The notes: generated by a model not told the origin, from the letters alone. 64,000 nucleotides of DNA from Acidovorax sp. (GCA_031277855.1 JAITLO010000008.1:300014-364013); one strand, 5' to 3'; positions 18,024 through 28,698 are shown, counted from the stretch's first letter. A program made the numbers and translations.

Positions 18024-21000
18024 GGGGCAGACTCCGCAGTCCGAGGCTTGGGGGCAGGGGGCACGCCAGGCGCCAGGCGCAGACGCAAGCGGTCGAGAAA
18101 GAGGTAGATCACCGGTGTGGTGTAGAGCGTGAAGAGCTGGCTCAGTATCAAGCCCCCCATCACGGTGATGCCCAGGGGCTGGCGCAGCGAAGCGCCTTGC
18201 CCTATGCCTATGGCCAGTGGCACGGCGCCCAGCACGGCAGCGGCCGTGGTCATCAGGATGGGGCGCAGGCGTAGCACGGCGGCCGCATGGATGGCATCGC
18301 GGGCGCTTTGGCCATGGTGGCGCTGCTGCTGAATGGCCACGTCCACCATCATGATGCCGTTCTTTTTGACAATGCCGATCAGCAAAATCACGCCAATCAT
18401 GGCGATCACTGAAAACGGCGTGCCGAACAGCAGCAGTGCCAGCGTGGCGCCTATGCCGGCCGAGGGCAGGGTGGAGAGAATCGTCAGCGGGTGAATGGCA
18501 CTTTCATACAGCACACCCAGCACCAGATAGACCGTGGCCAGGGCCGCCAGAATCAGCAGCGGCACGGTGCTGACGGACTGGGCATAGGCTTGGGCCGCGC
18601 CGGCAAAGGCACCGTGGATGGAGGCCGGCATCTGGATCTGGAGTACGGCATCGTCAATCACTTGCTGGGCCTGGCTCAGCGATCCGCCTTGCGGCAGATT
18701 GAAGGAGATGGTGGCGGCCACCGTGCCGCCTTGGTGGTTGACCTGGGTGGCCGTGTGGCTGTTGCTCCAGCGGGCCAGGGCCGACAGCGGCACCATGGTC
18801 TCGGCCGTAGTCGCCACCGCGCTGCCACTGGAGCTGCCGCCACGGCTGTTGGATATGGCATTGGTGAGCAAATTGGCCTGGGCACTGCTGCCGTTGCCTG
18901 CGCTGCTGCTGGCCGAAGCGCTGGCGCTGGAGGTGGCGCGGTAGACCGTGACGCCCCCCACCTGCTGGCCAGACATCTGGGTTTGCTGTGTGCCACCGGG
19001 GTTGGCCGCTGCCGTGCTGAGATAGACCTGCTCCAGAGCCTGGGGAGACTGCCAGTAGCGCGGCGCATATTCCATCACCACAAAGTACTGGTTCAGCGGG
19101 TTGTAGATGGTGGAGACCGTGCGTTGACCAAAAGCGTCGTAGAGCACGTTGTCGATCTGGTTGACCTGAAAGCCATAGCGTGCGGCGGCAGCGCGGTCCA
19201 CGGTGATAAAAGTCTGCAGGCCGTGTTGTTGCAGATCGGAATTCAAATCCTGCAACTGGCCCGACTGCTTGCCCAGCTGCGTCAGCAGCCTGGGCACCCA
19301 GCGATTGAGCAGCTGCGGGTCATCGCAGGTCAGCGTGTACTGGTATTGGGCCGCTGACTGCCGCCCGCCTATGCGCAGGTCTTGCTGGGCCTGCAGAAAA
19401 AGCCGCGCGCCCGAGACCGCATTGAGCCGGGGGCGCAGCCTGTCCACCACCTGAGAGGCAGAGAGGCCGCGCTCGGACAAGGGCTTGAGCTGGACAAAGA
19501 CATTGGCGGTGTTCAATGCCCGGCCGCCGGTGAAGCCGGCCACGGCCTGTACAGCAGGGTCGCCTTGCACAATGCGCTGCAGTTGGGTGAGCTTTTGCTC
19601 CATGGCAGGAAAGGAAATGCTCTGGTCGGCAATGATTTGGCCCACCAAAATGCCGGTGTCCTGCTCCGGGAAAAACGTGCCGGGCAGATAGCGCAGCAAA
19701 GCCACATTGCCGACGACCAAGGCCAGCAGCAATACCCCGGTCAGCAAGGCGTAGTCGAGCACGGCGTGCAAAGAGCGGCTATAGCCTTGCTTCAAGCGCT
19801 CAAAACCAGCCTCCAGCTTGCGGCGCAACCAGCCAGGAGGGCGCTCCAGCGTCTGGCGGTTGAGCAAATAGGCGCACATGCAGGGTGTGACCGTGAGCGA
19901 CACCAGCAAAGACAGTGCAATGGCAATCGACAGTGTCATGGCCAGTTCGTGAAACAGCAGGCCCACAATGCCCGGCATCAGCAAGATGGGCAAAAACACC
20001 GCGATCAGCGACAGGCTCATGGACAGCACCGTAAAGCCCACCTCCGCGCTGCCGCGCAGGGCCGCTTCCCGAGGGGGCAGGCCGTCCTCCATATGCCGCA
20101 TGATGTTCTCCAGCACCACCACGGCGTCATCCACCACAAAGCCCGTGCCTATGGTCAAGGCCATCAGCGAAAGATTGTCTATGCTGTAGCCCAGCAAATA
20201 CATGGGCCCGAAGCTGCCGATGATGGACAGCGGCAGGGCCACAGCCGGAATCAGCACCGCGCGCGGTGAGCGCAAAAACACAAACACCACGCTCACCACC
20301 AGCAGCACGGCCAGGAACAGGGTGCGCTCGGTGTCCGACACCGAGGCATCCACCGATTCCGAGCGGTCCACCACCATGTGCAGCCGGATGTCTCCGGGCA
20401 GGCTGGCCTGCACCGTGGGCAGCACCTTGCGGATCTGGGCTGCGGTCTTGACGATGTTGCTGCCCGGCATGGGGTAGACAATGACCAGCACCGCAGACTG
20501 GCCGTTGTACAGCCCTGCATTGCGCAGGTTTTCGTTGGAGTCCTGCACATCGGCCACATCGGCCAGGTGCACGGCGGCGTTGTTGCGGTAGGCAATCACC
20601 AGCTTGCGGTAAGGATCGGCCTTGCTGATTTGGTCGTTGGACAGTATTTGAAAGCGTTGCGCGCCCTCATCCAGATGGCCTTTGGCACTGTTGGCATTGG
20701 CTGCGCTGATGGCGGCGCGCACATCTTCCAGGCCTATGCCGTAGCTATTGAGCTTGCCGGGTTCGAGTTCCACGCGCACCGAAGGCAGGGCGCCGCCGCC
20801 CAGGGTGATCTGCCCCACGCCGCTGAGCTGCGACAGCTGCTGCTGGATGACCGAGCTGGCCGAGTCATAGAGCTGGGCCTGGGTCATGGTGTCCGAGGTC
20901 AGCGCCAGCACCACCACCGGGGTGTCGGCAGGGTTGTATTCGCGGTAGGTGGGATTGCTGCGCAGCGTGGTGGGCAGATCGCCACGTGCGGCCTGGATGG

Positions 21001-21331
21001 CGGCCTGCACATCGCGTGCCGCACCGTTGATGTCGCGTGACAGGCCCAGCTGAACGACGATCATGGTGGAGCCCACGCTGCTGATGGAGGTGAGCTCGCT
21101 GACATCGGCAATCGTGCCCAGGCGCCGCTCCAGCGGTGCGGCCACCGTCGAGGCCATGGTATCGGGGCTGGCCCCGGCCATGCTGGCCTGCACCACCAAT
21201 ACCGGATAGGTCACATTGGGCAAGGGCGCCACCGGCAGCCGGAAATAGGCCAGCAGCCCCGACACCAGCAGGGCCAGCGCCAGCAAGCTGGTGGCGACCG
21301 GGCGCTGGATAAAGGGCGCGCTGATGTTCAT
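18020..21331 (-). CDS. RND multidrug efflux permease, MdtC/MuxC-like
   Basis: Proton-driven inner-membrane transporter of the HAE-RND family, 1103 residues with 12 expected TM segments and two large periplasmic loops. The N-terminus ISAPFIQRPVATSLLALAL and the TM4 proton-relay pair in GTGFVVDDAVVVLENI are intact. Homology is to MdtC/MuxC, which works as a heterotrimer with MdtB/MuxB. Unusual is a Ser/Ala/Gly-rich low-complexity segment at about residues 795-845 (SSASASASSSAGNGSSAQ, then SRGGSSSGSA), roughly 50 residues in the second periplasmic loop. The length of 1103 exceeds the usual ~1030. It overlaps its neighbours by four bases on both sides. Confidence 0.93.
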   Translation of the reverse strand: MNISAPFIQRPVATSLLALALLVSGLLAYFRLPVAPLPNVTYPVLVVQASMAGASPDTMASTVAAPLERRLGTIADVSELTSISSVGSTMIVVQLGLSRDINGAARDVQAAIQAARGDLPTTLRSNPTYREYNPADTPVVVLALTSDTMTQAQLYDSASSVIQQQLSQLSGVGQITLGGGALPSVRVELEPGKLNSYGIGLEDVRAAISAANANSAKGHLDEGAQRFQILSNDQISKADPYRKLVIAYRNNAAVHLADVADVQDSNENLRNAGLYNGQSAVLVIVYPMPGSNIVKTAAQIRKVLPTVQASLPGDIRLHMVVDRSESVDASVSDTERTLFLAVLLVVSVVFVFLRSPRAVLIPAVALPLSIIGSFGPMYLLGYSIDNLSLMALTIGTGFVVDDAVVVLENIMRHMEDGLPPREAALRGSAEVGFTVLSMSLSLIAVFLPILLMPGIVGLLFHELAMTLSIAIALSLLVSLTVTPCMCAYLLNRQTLERPPGWLRRKLEAGFERLKQGYSRSLHAVLDYALLTGVLLLALVVGNVALLRYLPGTFFPEQDTGILVGQIIADQSISFPAMEQKLTQLQRIVQGDPAVQAVAGFTGGRALNTANVFVQLKPLSERGLSASQVVDRLRPRLNAVSGARLFLQAQQDLRIGGRQSAAQYQYTLTCDDPQLLNRWVPRLLTQLGKQSGQLQDLNSDLQQHGLQTFITVDRAAAARYGFQVNQIDNVLYDAFGQRTVSTIYNPLNQYFVVMEYAPRYWQSPQALEQVYLSTAAANPGGTQQTQMSGQQVGGVTVYRATSSASASASSSAGNGSSAQANLLTNAISNSRGGSSSGSAVATTAETMVPLSALARWSNSHTATQVNHQGGTVAATISFNLPQGGSLSQAQQVIDDAVLQIQMPASIHGAFAGAAQAYAQSVSTVPLLILAALATVYLVLGVLYESAIHPLTILSTLPSAGIGATLALLLFGTPFSVIAMIGVILLIGIVKKNGIMMVDVAIQQQRHHGQSARDAIHAAAVLRLRPILMTTAAAVLGAVPLAIGIGQGASLRQPLGITVMGGLILSQLFTLYTTPVIYLFLDRLRLRLAPGVPPAPKPRTAESAP

Positions 21332-24300
21332 GGGCTGGCCTCTGGTGGCGAAGCGGTTGGCTGTGGCTGTTGGCTGCCTCCACGCCGCAGGCGACGGGCC
21401 ATGCGGTCAAAGCACAGATAAATCACCGGCGTGGTGAACAGCGTCAGCAACTGGCTCAAAGCCAGACCCCCGATGATGGCCAGCCCCAGCGGGCGACGCA
21501 GCTCGGAGCCGGTACCCGTGCCCAGCAGCATGGGCAGCGCGCCCAGCATGGCGGCAAACGTGGTCATCAGAATCGGGCGAAAGCGCAGCAGCGAGGCCTG
21601 AAAAATCGCCTCGTGCGGCGGTTTGCCGTGCACGCGCTCAGCCTCGAGGGCAAAGTCCACGATCATGATGGCGTTCTTCTTCACAATGCCGATCAGCAGC
21701 ACGATGCCGATGATGCCGATCACGTCCAGGTCTTTGCCTGCCATCATCAGCGCCAGCAGTGCACCAATCCCGGCCGAGGGCAGGGTGGAGAGAATGGTCA
21801 CCGGGTGGATATAGCTTTCATACAGCACGCCCAGCACCACATACACGGCGGCCAGCGCCGCGATCAGCAGATAGACCTCGCTGGACAGCGAGTCCTCGAA
21901 AGCCGCCGCAGCACCCTGGAAGGCCGTGGTGATGGAGCCTGGCAACTGGGCTGCCGCAATGGCGCTGCGGATATCGCTGACCGCCGTGCTCAGCGAGGCC
22001 CCGGGCTGGAGGTTGAAGGACAGGGTGGCCGAGGGGAATTGCCCCAGGTGGGAGATGGACAGCGGCACGCGCGTGAGCTGCAGCTTGGCGATGGCCTTCA
22101 GCGGCACTTGGCCGTTGCTGGTGCTGGTCTGGCTGGGCAGGTACAACTCACCCAGCGACTGCACGGTGGGCAGGGCCTCGGGCTTGGCCACCAAGATCAC
22201 GCGGTACTGGCCGGCCTGCTGGAAGATGGTGGAGATGATGCGCTGGCCCAGTGCGTCATACAAAGCGTTGTCAATGGTGGCGGCGGTGATGCCGTAGCGC
22301 GCTGCCAGCTCGCGGTTGACCTCCACGTTCACGGCCAGGCCCATATTGTCCAGATCGCTGCTGACATCGCTGATGGCCGAGATCTGCTGCAGCCGCCGCA
22401 CCAGTTGGGGGGCGTATTGCTGCAACACCTCCAGGCTGGGGCCACGCAGCACCAGGCTGTACTGGTTGGGCGAGACCGTGGTGTCCAGCGTCAGATCTTG
22501 CTCGGGCTGCAGATACAGGCGCACGCCGGCCACCGTGGCCACTGCCTGCTGCAGCCTGCGGGCCACCTCGGCTGCCGAGTTGCTGCGTTGTGCGCGGTCC
22601 TTCAGGTAGATCAGAAAGCGCCCATTGCTCAGCGTGGTGTTGATGCCATCCACGCCCACATAAGAAGTCAGGCCGCGCACCTCGGGGTCTTGCAGCATGA
22701 TGCGGGCCAGTGCGGCCTGGCGTTGTTCCATGGCCTGGTAGGAGACGGAGTTGTCCGCCACGCTGATGCCCTGGATCACGCCCACGTCCTGCACCGGGAA
22801 CAGGCCTTTGGGGATGACGATGTACAAGGCCACCGTGATGAGCACGGTCACCAGGCCCACCATCAGCGTCAGCGTCTGGTGCTTGAGCACCCAGCTCAGG
22901 CATTTTTCATAGGCGGCCAGGGTGCGGTTGAAGCCGGCTTCGCTGATGCGCTCAAAGCGGCTGGGGCTGCGCTGGCGCTTTTCGCGCAGTATGCGGGCGC
23001 AGAGCATGGGCACCACGGTGAGCGAGACCACGGCCGACAGCGCAATGGTGACGGCCAGTGTCACGGCAAACTCGCTGAACAGCCGGCCAATCACGCCGCC
23101 CATGAACAGCAGCGGAATCAGCACCGCAATCAGCGAGATGGTGAGCGAGAGAATGGTGAAGCCTATCTGGCCCGCACCCTTGAGTGCTGCCTCCAGCGGT
23201 GACAGGCCTTCTTCGATATAGCGCACCACGTTCTCTATCATCACGATGGAGTCGTCCACCACAAAGCCCGTGGCAATGATCAAGGCCATCAGCGACAGAT
23301 TGTCGATGGAGTAGCCCAGCTCATACATCAGCGCCATGGTGCCTATCAGCGAGACCGGCACCGAAATACTGGGGATGATGGTGGCTGGCAGATTGCGCAA
23401 AAACACAAAGATCACCGCCACCACCAGAGCCACGGCCAGCACCAGTTCAAAGGCCGCATCATTGACCGAGGCGCGGATCATGCCGGTGGAGTCCTGGGCC
23501 ACCACCACCTCCATGCCTGCAGGCAGGGTGGCGCGCAACTGGGGCAGCAGGTGGTTGATCTGGTCTACAGTTTTGATCACATTCGCGCCGGGCTGGCGCT
23601 GCACGTTCAGCACAATCGCTGGCTGGCCGTTGTACCAGGCGCCATGCTCCACATCCTGGGCGGCCTGGCTGACACGGGCCACATCGCGCAAATACACGGG
23701 CGCGCCGTTCTGGTAGGCGACCACGGTGTCCAGGTACTGCTGCGGGTCGCTGATCTGGTCGTTGGAATTGATGGTGTAGTCCAGGGTCTCGCCATCAAAA
23801 TTGCCCTTGGGCTGGCTCACGTTCACATTGGCCAGCAAGGTGCGCAAATCGTCCAGGTTCATGCCATAGGCCGCCAGTTTTTGCGGGTCGGCCTCCACGC
23901 GGATGGCGGGCACATTGCCGCCGGCGCTTTCCACCAGGCCTACGCCGGAGACTTCGGAAATCTTGGCTGCCAGCCGGTTGTTGGCCACGTCCTGCAGCTG
24001 CGTCAACGACATGGACTTGGAGGTGATGGCCAGCGTCAAAATCGGCTGGTCTGCCGGGTTGACCTTGGCATAGGTGGGCGGTGCAGGCAGGCCGGTGGGC
24101 AAAAAGCTGTTGGCTGCATTGATGGCCTGCTGCACATTCTGCTGGGCCACATCCAGGCTCTGGCTGAGCTCGAACTGCAAGGTGATCACCGAGGCACCGG
24201 CCGAGCTGTAGGAGGTCATTTGCTGCAGACCGGGAATCTGGCCCAGTTGCACCTCCAGCGGTGCGGTGACCGTGGTGGACATTACATCGGGGCTGGCACC

Positions 24301-24459
24301 GGGGTAGAAGGTCTGTACCTGGATGGTGGGATAGTCCACGCTGGGCAGCGAGGACACGGGCAAAAAGCGCACGGCCACCAGGCCGATGACCACCAAGGCC
24401 AGCATCAGCAGCGTGGTGGCCACAGGACGCAGAATAAAAGGGCGTGAAATATTCAGCAT
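21328..24459 (-). CDS. RND multidrug efflux permease, MdtB/MuxB-like
   Basis: HAE-RND inner-membrane transporter of 1043 residues, the usual length. It opens LNISRPFILRPVATTLLMLA. The TM4 relay is ATGFVVDDSIVMIENVVRYI and the signature GASPDVMSTTVTAPLE is present. The partner permease follows with an ATGA overlap, and the adaptor gene precedes it by 18 bp. MdtB/MuxB-type subunits are thought to supply proton translocation in the mixed trimer, with the MdtC-type subunit binding drug. In known systems substrates include novobiocin, bile salts and aromatic compounds; the substrate here is not known. Confidence 0.94.
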   Translation of the reverse strand: MLNISRPFILRPVATTLLMLALVVIGLVAVRFLPVSSLPSVDYPTIQVQTFYPGASPDVMSTTVTAPLEVQLGQIPGLQQMTSYSSAGASVITLQFELSQSLDVAQQNVQQAINAANSFLPTGLPAPPTYAKVNPADQPILTLAITSKSMSLTQLQDVANNRLAAKISEVSGVGLVESAGGNVPAIRVEADPQKLAAYGMNLDDLRTLLANVNVSQPKGNFDGETLDYTINSNDQISDPQQYLDTVVAYQNGAPVYLRDVARVSQAAQDVEHGAWYNGQPAIVLNVQRQPGANVIKTVDQINHLLPQLRATLPAGMEVVVAQDSTGMIRASVNDAAFELVLAVALVVAVIFVFLRNLPATIIPSISVPVSLIGTMALMYELGYSIDNLSLMALIIATGFVVDDSIVMIENVVRYIEEGLSPLEAALKGAGQIGFTILSLTISLIAVLIPLLFMGGVIGRLFSEFAVTLAVTIALSAVVSLTVVPMLCARILREKRQRSPSRFERISEAGFNRTLAAYEKCLSWVLKHQTLTLMVGLVTVLITVALYIVIPKGLFPVQDVGVIQGISVADNSVSYQAMEQRQAALARIMLQDPEVRGLTSYVGVDGINTTLSNGRFLIYLKDRAQRSNSAAEVARRLQQAVATVAGVRLYLQPEQDLTLDTTVSPNQYSLVLRGPSLEVLQQYAPQLVRRLQQISAISDVSSDLDNMGLAVNVEVNRELAARYGITAATIDNALYDALGQRIISTIFQQAGQYRVILVAKPEALPTVQSLGELYLPSQTSTSNGQVPLKAIAKLQLTRVPLSISHLGQFPSATLSFNLQPGASLSTAVSDIRSAIAAAQLPGSITTAFQGAAAAFEDSLSSEVYLLIAALAAVYVVLGVLYESYIHPVTILSTLPSAGIGALLALMMAGKDLDVIGIIGIVLLIGIVKKNAIMIVDFALEAERVHGKPPHEAIFQASLLRFRPILMTTFAAMLGALPMLLGTGTGSELRRPLGLAIIGGLALSQLLTLFTTPVIYLCFDRMARRLRRGGSQQPQPTASPPEASP

Positions 24460-24477
24460 GGGGCGCTCGGTGCCGCC

Positions 24478-25764
24478 TCAAGGCGCTGCAGTTGCAGGAG
24501 CTACAGGTGCTGGAGTCACCTCGTTTTTGGCATCTTTGGGGCTTGAAACGCTTGCCGCATCTGCGCTGGCTGCTTCGCTTTTATGCGGGCTTTCGGGGCT
24601 GGAGGCTTGTGCCTTGGCCTGCGGCTGCACATGGGCGCCATCGCTGAGACGGTCTACCCCGTCCACCACCACGGTGTCACCAGCGGCCAGCCCCTGGGTG
24701 ATGACGGTGTGCTGCCCATCGGACGGGCCTATGCCGACCTTGTGCACCGCCACCGTGTTCTGCGCGGCATCGAGCAAAAACACAAAATTTCCCGGCGCGC
24801 CACTTTGTACCGCGGCCGTGGGCACCAGTACCGCGTCGTGCAGCGTGTCCACATGCAGCTGCACATTGACGAAGTCGTTGGGGAACAGAGCCTCGTTGTC
24901 GTTGGCAAAACGGGCCCGCAGCGTGACCGTGCCGGTGCTGGTGGCCATTTGGTTGCCAATGGCGTAGAGGGCACCGCTGGCAAGTAGCTGGTTGTTGCTG
25001 CTGTTGGATGCGGTCACCGCCAGGGTATTGCCCGCCTGAAAGCGCTGCTGCACGCGGGCCAGTTCGGCCTGGGGAATGTTGAATTCCACCGTAGTGGGCT
25101 TGATGCTGGTGATCACCACAATGCCGGGCTGGCTGGAGGCGGTCACATAGTTGCCGGGGTCGACCAGGCGCAAGCCCACGCGCCCGGCCACCGGAGCGGT
25201 GATGCGGCAGTAGCTGATGTTGAGCTCGGCCTGGGCAATGGCCGCTTTGTCTGCTTGCACGGCGGCCTGCTGCTGCTTGACCAGGAATTGCTGGTCGGCA
25301 TAGACCTGGGGGGCAATGGACTGGCGTGCGTTGAGCTGGGCATAGCGCTGCAAGTCAGCCTGGGCCTGCTCCAAGGCAGCCTGGTCCTTGGCCAATTGGG
25401 CCTGGGCCTGCTGGCGTGCGATCTCGTATTGGCGGGCATCGATTTGCGCCAGAAACTGGCCTTTTTTGACCATGTCTCCTTCGCGGTAGCCGACCTCTGT
25501 CAGATAGCCGCTGAGCTGGGGCAGCACGGTGACCGTGGCCTCGGGCGTGACGGTGCCCAGGGCATTGAGAAGCTCCGGCATATCGCCTTGGGTGGCTGTG
25601 GCCACACCCACGACCTGTGCCGCCGTGCTGCGGTGGGCAGGCGCGGCATTTTTCTCATGCAGCCAGGCCAGGCTGGCCAGACCGATCAAGGCCAACAGGG
25701 CACATATCCAGACCAGGAGACGGTATTGCCTGGAGCGCCCAGAAGGCGTTACGCTGTCTTGCAT
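24478..25764 (-). CDS. RND efflux periplasmic adaptor (membrane fusion protein), MdtA/MuxA-like
   Basis: Adaptor that bridges the RND permeases and the outer-membrane channel. Starting at the ATG at 25764 (MQDSVTPSGRSRQ) it has 428 residues; an in-frame GTG four codons upstream is less likely. An N-terminal anchor (LLVWICALLALIGLASLAWL) is followed by the barrel-sandwich and alpha-hairpin (DARQYEIARQQAQAQLAKDQ onward), the half-motif SYCRITAPVAGRVGLRLVDPG and a beta-barrel. The C-terminal 60 residues are a low-complexity Ala/Pro/Ser/Lys tail. It is the first gene of the operon. No dedicated regulator gene is adjacent. Confidence 0.92.
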   Translation of the reverse strand: MQDSVTPSGRSRQYRLLVWICALLALIGLASLAWLHEKNAAPAHRSTAAQVVGVATATQGDMPELLNALGTVTPEATVTVLPQLSGYLTEVGYREGDMVKKGQFLAQIDARQYEIARQQAQAQLAKDQAALEQAQADLQRYAQLNARQSIAPQVYADQQFLVKQQQAAVQADKAAIAQAELNISYCRITAPVAGRVGLRLVDPGNYVTASSQPGIVVITSIKPTTVEFNIPQAELARVQQRFQAGNTLAVTASNSSNNQLLASGALYAIGNQMATSTGTVTLRARFANDNEALFPNDFVNVQLHVDTLHDAVLVPTAAVQSGAPGNFVFLLDAAQNTVAVHKVGIGPSDGQHTVITQGLAAGDTVVVDGVDRLSDGAHVQPQAKAQASSPESPHKSEAASADAASVSSPKDAKNEVTPAPVAPATAAP

Positions 25765-25982
25765 AGAGCCTCGCACAAAGAAAGGTCTATGGCCGCTGCT
25801 GCACGGCGTCAGACCCAGGTGGATGATGCCAAAGCCTTGCTATTTCGCAGATCCACTGGTCGTGTGCACTGTCTGTTGCGAAGCAGCCGGCGCGCGCAGC
25901 ACATGCCATGGATGCGCACCATCTTATGCCTGCTGCTGGCTCGATTCACCTGGTTTTTTGGGAGCCGTCTGCATGGACGGGC

Positions 25983-28598
25983 CTATTGCGACAGCGCATT
26001 CACCAGATCGGTCTCCAGCGCCAGTTGGGCAGGTGCCAGACTCAATGTAGGACCCTGGATGAGAAAGCTGTCCTCTACGCGCTCACCCAGGGTGCTGACC
26101 TTGGCCAGCTGCACGCTGACACGGTGCTCGGCGAGGATGCGAGCCACGGTGTAGAGCAGGCCGGCACGGTCGCTGGCCGAGATTTCCAGTAGCCAGTGCT
26201 GGGATTTTTCGTCCGGTTGCAGCAGCACGCGTGGCGGCATGGGGAAGCTGCGCACGCGGCGCGAAAGCCGGCGGCGGGCCGGGGGAGCCAGCGGGCCCTG
26301 GGCCTCGATGGCATGGGGCAGGCCTTCTTCGATCAGGGCCGTCAGCTCGCGCCAGTGCACTTCCAGCGGTTCGCTGGTGATGACCTGGAAGGTGTCTAGC
26401 GCATAGCCGTTGCGGGCTGTGTGCACGCGCGCATCCAGAATGGAGAAGCCGGCGCGGTCGAAATAGCCGCAGATGCGGGCAAACAAATCGTTGCGATCCG
26501 GGGTGTAGACCAACACCTGCACGCCTTCGCCGGCCAGAGACTGGCGGGCGCGGACCACGGGTTGCTGCGTACCCACATGGCGGCCCAGATGGCGGGCATG
26601 CCAGGCAATGTCGGCCGCTTCATGGCGCATAAAGTAGCTCAGGTCCAGCGTGTTCCACAGCGGCTTGTGCGACTCGTGCGGCTGGGCACTCAAGGCCAGT
26701 TGCACCAGGGCCTCGCGCTTGCGCGCTTCCACCTGGGCGGCGGCATCGGGCGCGCGGCCGCCCAGCATGCCCACGGTGGCGTGGTAGAGGTCTTCCAGCA
26801 GCTTGCCCTTCCAGGCATTCCACACCTTGGGGCTGGTGCCACGAATATCGGCCACGGTGAGCAAATACAAGGCCGTGAGCCGGCGCACCGATCCCACGCG
26901 CTGGGCGAAGGCGCGCACTACTTCGGGGTCGGAGGTGTCCTGCTTTTGCGCCACCTGGCTCATGGTCAGGTGCTCGCGCACCAAGAACTCCACCATTTGC
27001 GCGTCTTCGGTCTCCACGCTGTGCTGGCGGCAAAAGCGTTTCACTTCGATGGCGCCGATTTGCGAGTGGTCGCCACCCCGGCCCTTGCCGATGTCGTGGA
27101 ACAGCGCCGCCAGATACAACAGCCAGGGCTTGTCCCAGCCGCTGGCCAGCTGGGAGCAAAACGGGTATTCGTGCGTGTGCTCTGCCATGAAGAAGCGGCG
27201 CATATTGCGCAACACCATCAGTGTGTGCTGGTCCACCGTGTAGACGTGGAACAGATCGTGCTGCATCTGGCCCACGATGCGGCGAAACGCCCACAGATAG
27301 CGGCCCAGCACCGAGGTCTGGTTCATCAGCCGCATGGCGTGGGTGAGGCCGCTGGGCTGCTGCAGTATCTGCATAAAGGTGGCGCGGTTCACCGGGTCGC
27401 GGCGAAAGGCTGCATCCATCATGCCGCGGGCCGAGTACAGCGCGCGCAGCGTGCGCGCCGACAAATCGCGCAGACCGGGCGAGGTCTCGTAGGTCAAGAA
27501 CGTGGCCAAAATGGCCTGGGGGTCGCGGCGGTAGAGGTCGTCGCTGGCGACTTCGATCAGCCCGTCCTTGTCATAAAAGCGCTCATCGATGCGCAGCATG
27601 GCACCCTGGTTGGCGGGGTAGAGGCGCTCTTCGATGTTGAGCAGCAAAATCTGGCGCAGCTGGGTGACGGCCTTGGCCGCCCAGTAGTAGCGCCGCATCA
27701 AGCCCTCGCTGGCGCGCACCGGCATGGGCTGGCCGGGGCGCTGGTGGCTGCGAAAGCCAAACTGCTCGGCCACGGTGGTCTGCAAGTCGAACAGCAGCCG
27801 ATCCTCATGCCGGCCGGTGGCCGCATGCAGCCGGGCGCGAATGTGACTGATCAATGCCTCGTTGCGCTCCAGTTGCTGGGCTTCAAAGGGCGTGGCAATC
27901 CCGCTTTGCACCAGCTCTTTCCAGCTGCTGCCCAGGCCCGAGGCCTTGGCCACCCAGAGAATGGTGTGCAGATCGCGCAGGCCGCCAGGGGATTCCTTGC
28001 AATTGGGCTCCAGCGCATAAGCCGTGTTTTCGAACTTGTTGTGGCGCTGGCGCATCTCCAGCATCTTGGCGGTGAAGAAGGCGCGCGGATTCAGCTGGGC
28101 GCGAAACTGCTGCTGCAACTGGGCGAACAGGCTCAGATTGCCGTCAATGAGGCGGGCTTCCAGCAAAGACGTCTGTATGGTCACATCCGCTGCCGCCTCG
28201 TGCACGCATTCCGCCACGGTGCGCACGCTGGAGCCTATTTCCAGCCCCGTGTCCCAGCAGGCACCGATGAACTGTTCGAGCTGGGCCTTGAGCGGGCCGT
28301 TGGGGCTATCGGCATGCTCGGGCACCAACAGCAGCACGTCAATATCTGAGGCTGGAAACAGCTGGCTGCGGCCATAGCCACCCACGGCGACCAGGGCCAC
28401 GCTGTCGGGCAGGGCGGTGAGCTGGCGCAAGGCTTGCAGATGCTGGTCGGTGCGCTCAGAGAGCTGGTGCAGCAGCGGCCTAACGCTGCGCTTGGTGGGC
28501 GCAGCTTGCTGGAGCTGGGCCACCAGTGCGGCTTTGTCGCTGCGGTAGGCGTTGCGCAAGAGGCTCAGATCGCTGGTTTCAAAGGCGGGCAAAGTCAT
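25983..28598 (-). CDS. glnD: Bifunctional uridylyltransferase/uridylyl-removing enzyme of PII
   Basis: Nitrogen-status sensor: uridylylates PII (GlnB/GlnK) when glutamine is low and removes UMP when it is high. I take the ATG at 28598 (MTLPAFETSDLSLLRNAY), giving 871 residues, close to the 890 of E. coli; the open frame to 28745 is not GlnD-like. Domains in order: nucleotidyltransferase (VGGYGRSQLFPASDIDVLLL with D85 and D87), linker, HD domain (LFHDIGKGRGGDHS near residue 500), and two C-terminal ACT domains (about 690-770 and 795-870) that bind glutamine. All key motifs are present. It is a single gene. Confidence 0.95.
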   Translation of the reverse strand: MTLPAFETSDLSLLRNAYRSDKAALVAQLQQAAPTKRSVRPLLHQLSERTDQHLQALRQLTALPDSVALVAVGGYGRSQLFPASDIDVLLLVPEHADSPNGPLKAQLEQFIGACWDTGLEIGSSVRTVAECVHEAAADVTIQTSLLEARLIDGNLSLFAQLQQQFRAQLNPRAFFTAKMLEMRQRHNKFENTAYALEPNCKESPGGLRDLHTILWVAKASGLGSSWKELVQSGIATPFEAQQLERNEALISHIRARLHAATGRHEDRLLFDLQTTVAEQFGFRSHQRPGQPMPVRASEGLMRRYYWAAKAVTQLRQILLLNIEERLYPANQGAMLRIDERFYDKDGLIEVASDDLYRRDPQAILATFLTYETSPGLRDLSARTLRALYSARGMMDAAFRRDPVNRATFMQILQQPSGLTHAMRLMNQTSVLGRYLWAFRRIVGQMQHDLFHVYTVDQHTLMVLRNMRRFFMAEHTHEYPFCSQLASGWDKPWLLYLAALFHDIGKGRGGDHSQIGAIEVKRFCRQHSVETEDAQMVEFLVREHLTMSQVAQKQDTSDPEVVRAFAQRVGSVRRLTALYLLTVADIRGTSPKVWNAWKGKLLEDLYHATVGMLGGRAPDAAAQVEARKREALVQLALSAQPHESHKPLWNTLDLSYFMRHEAADIAWHARHLGRHVGTQQPVVRARQSLAGEGVQVLVYTPDRNDLFARICGYFDRAGFSILDARVHTARNGYALDTFQVITSEPLEVHWRELTALIEEGLPHAIEAQGPLAPPARRRLSRRVRSFPMPPRVLLQPDEKSQHWLLEISASDRAGLLYTVARILAEHRVSVQLAKVSTLGERVEDSFLIQGPTLSLAPAQLALETDLVNALSQ

Positions 28599-28698
28599 GG
28601 GGACGGTGCAAGCAAAAACTGTGCGTGCAAGATGTATGCACAGTGCCCACTGTAGCCTTTGTGCGCAGACATGCAGGCCATAGGGCTGAGAGCATCCA

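Noticed and set aside
21370..23202. 610-codon open frame antisense to the MdtB-like gene
   Set aside because: Shadow of a well-conserved RND permease gene; composition is biased to Gln/His/Arg.
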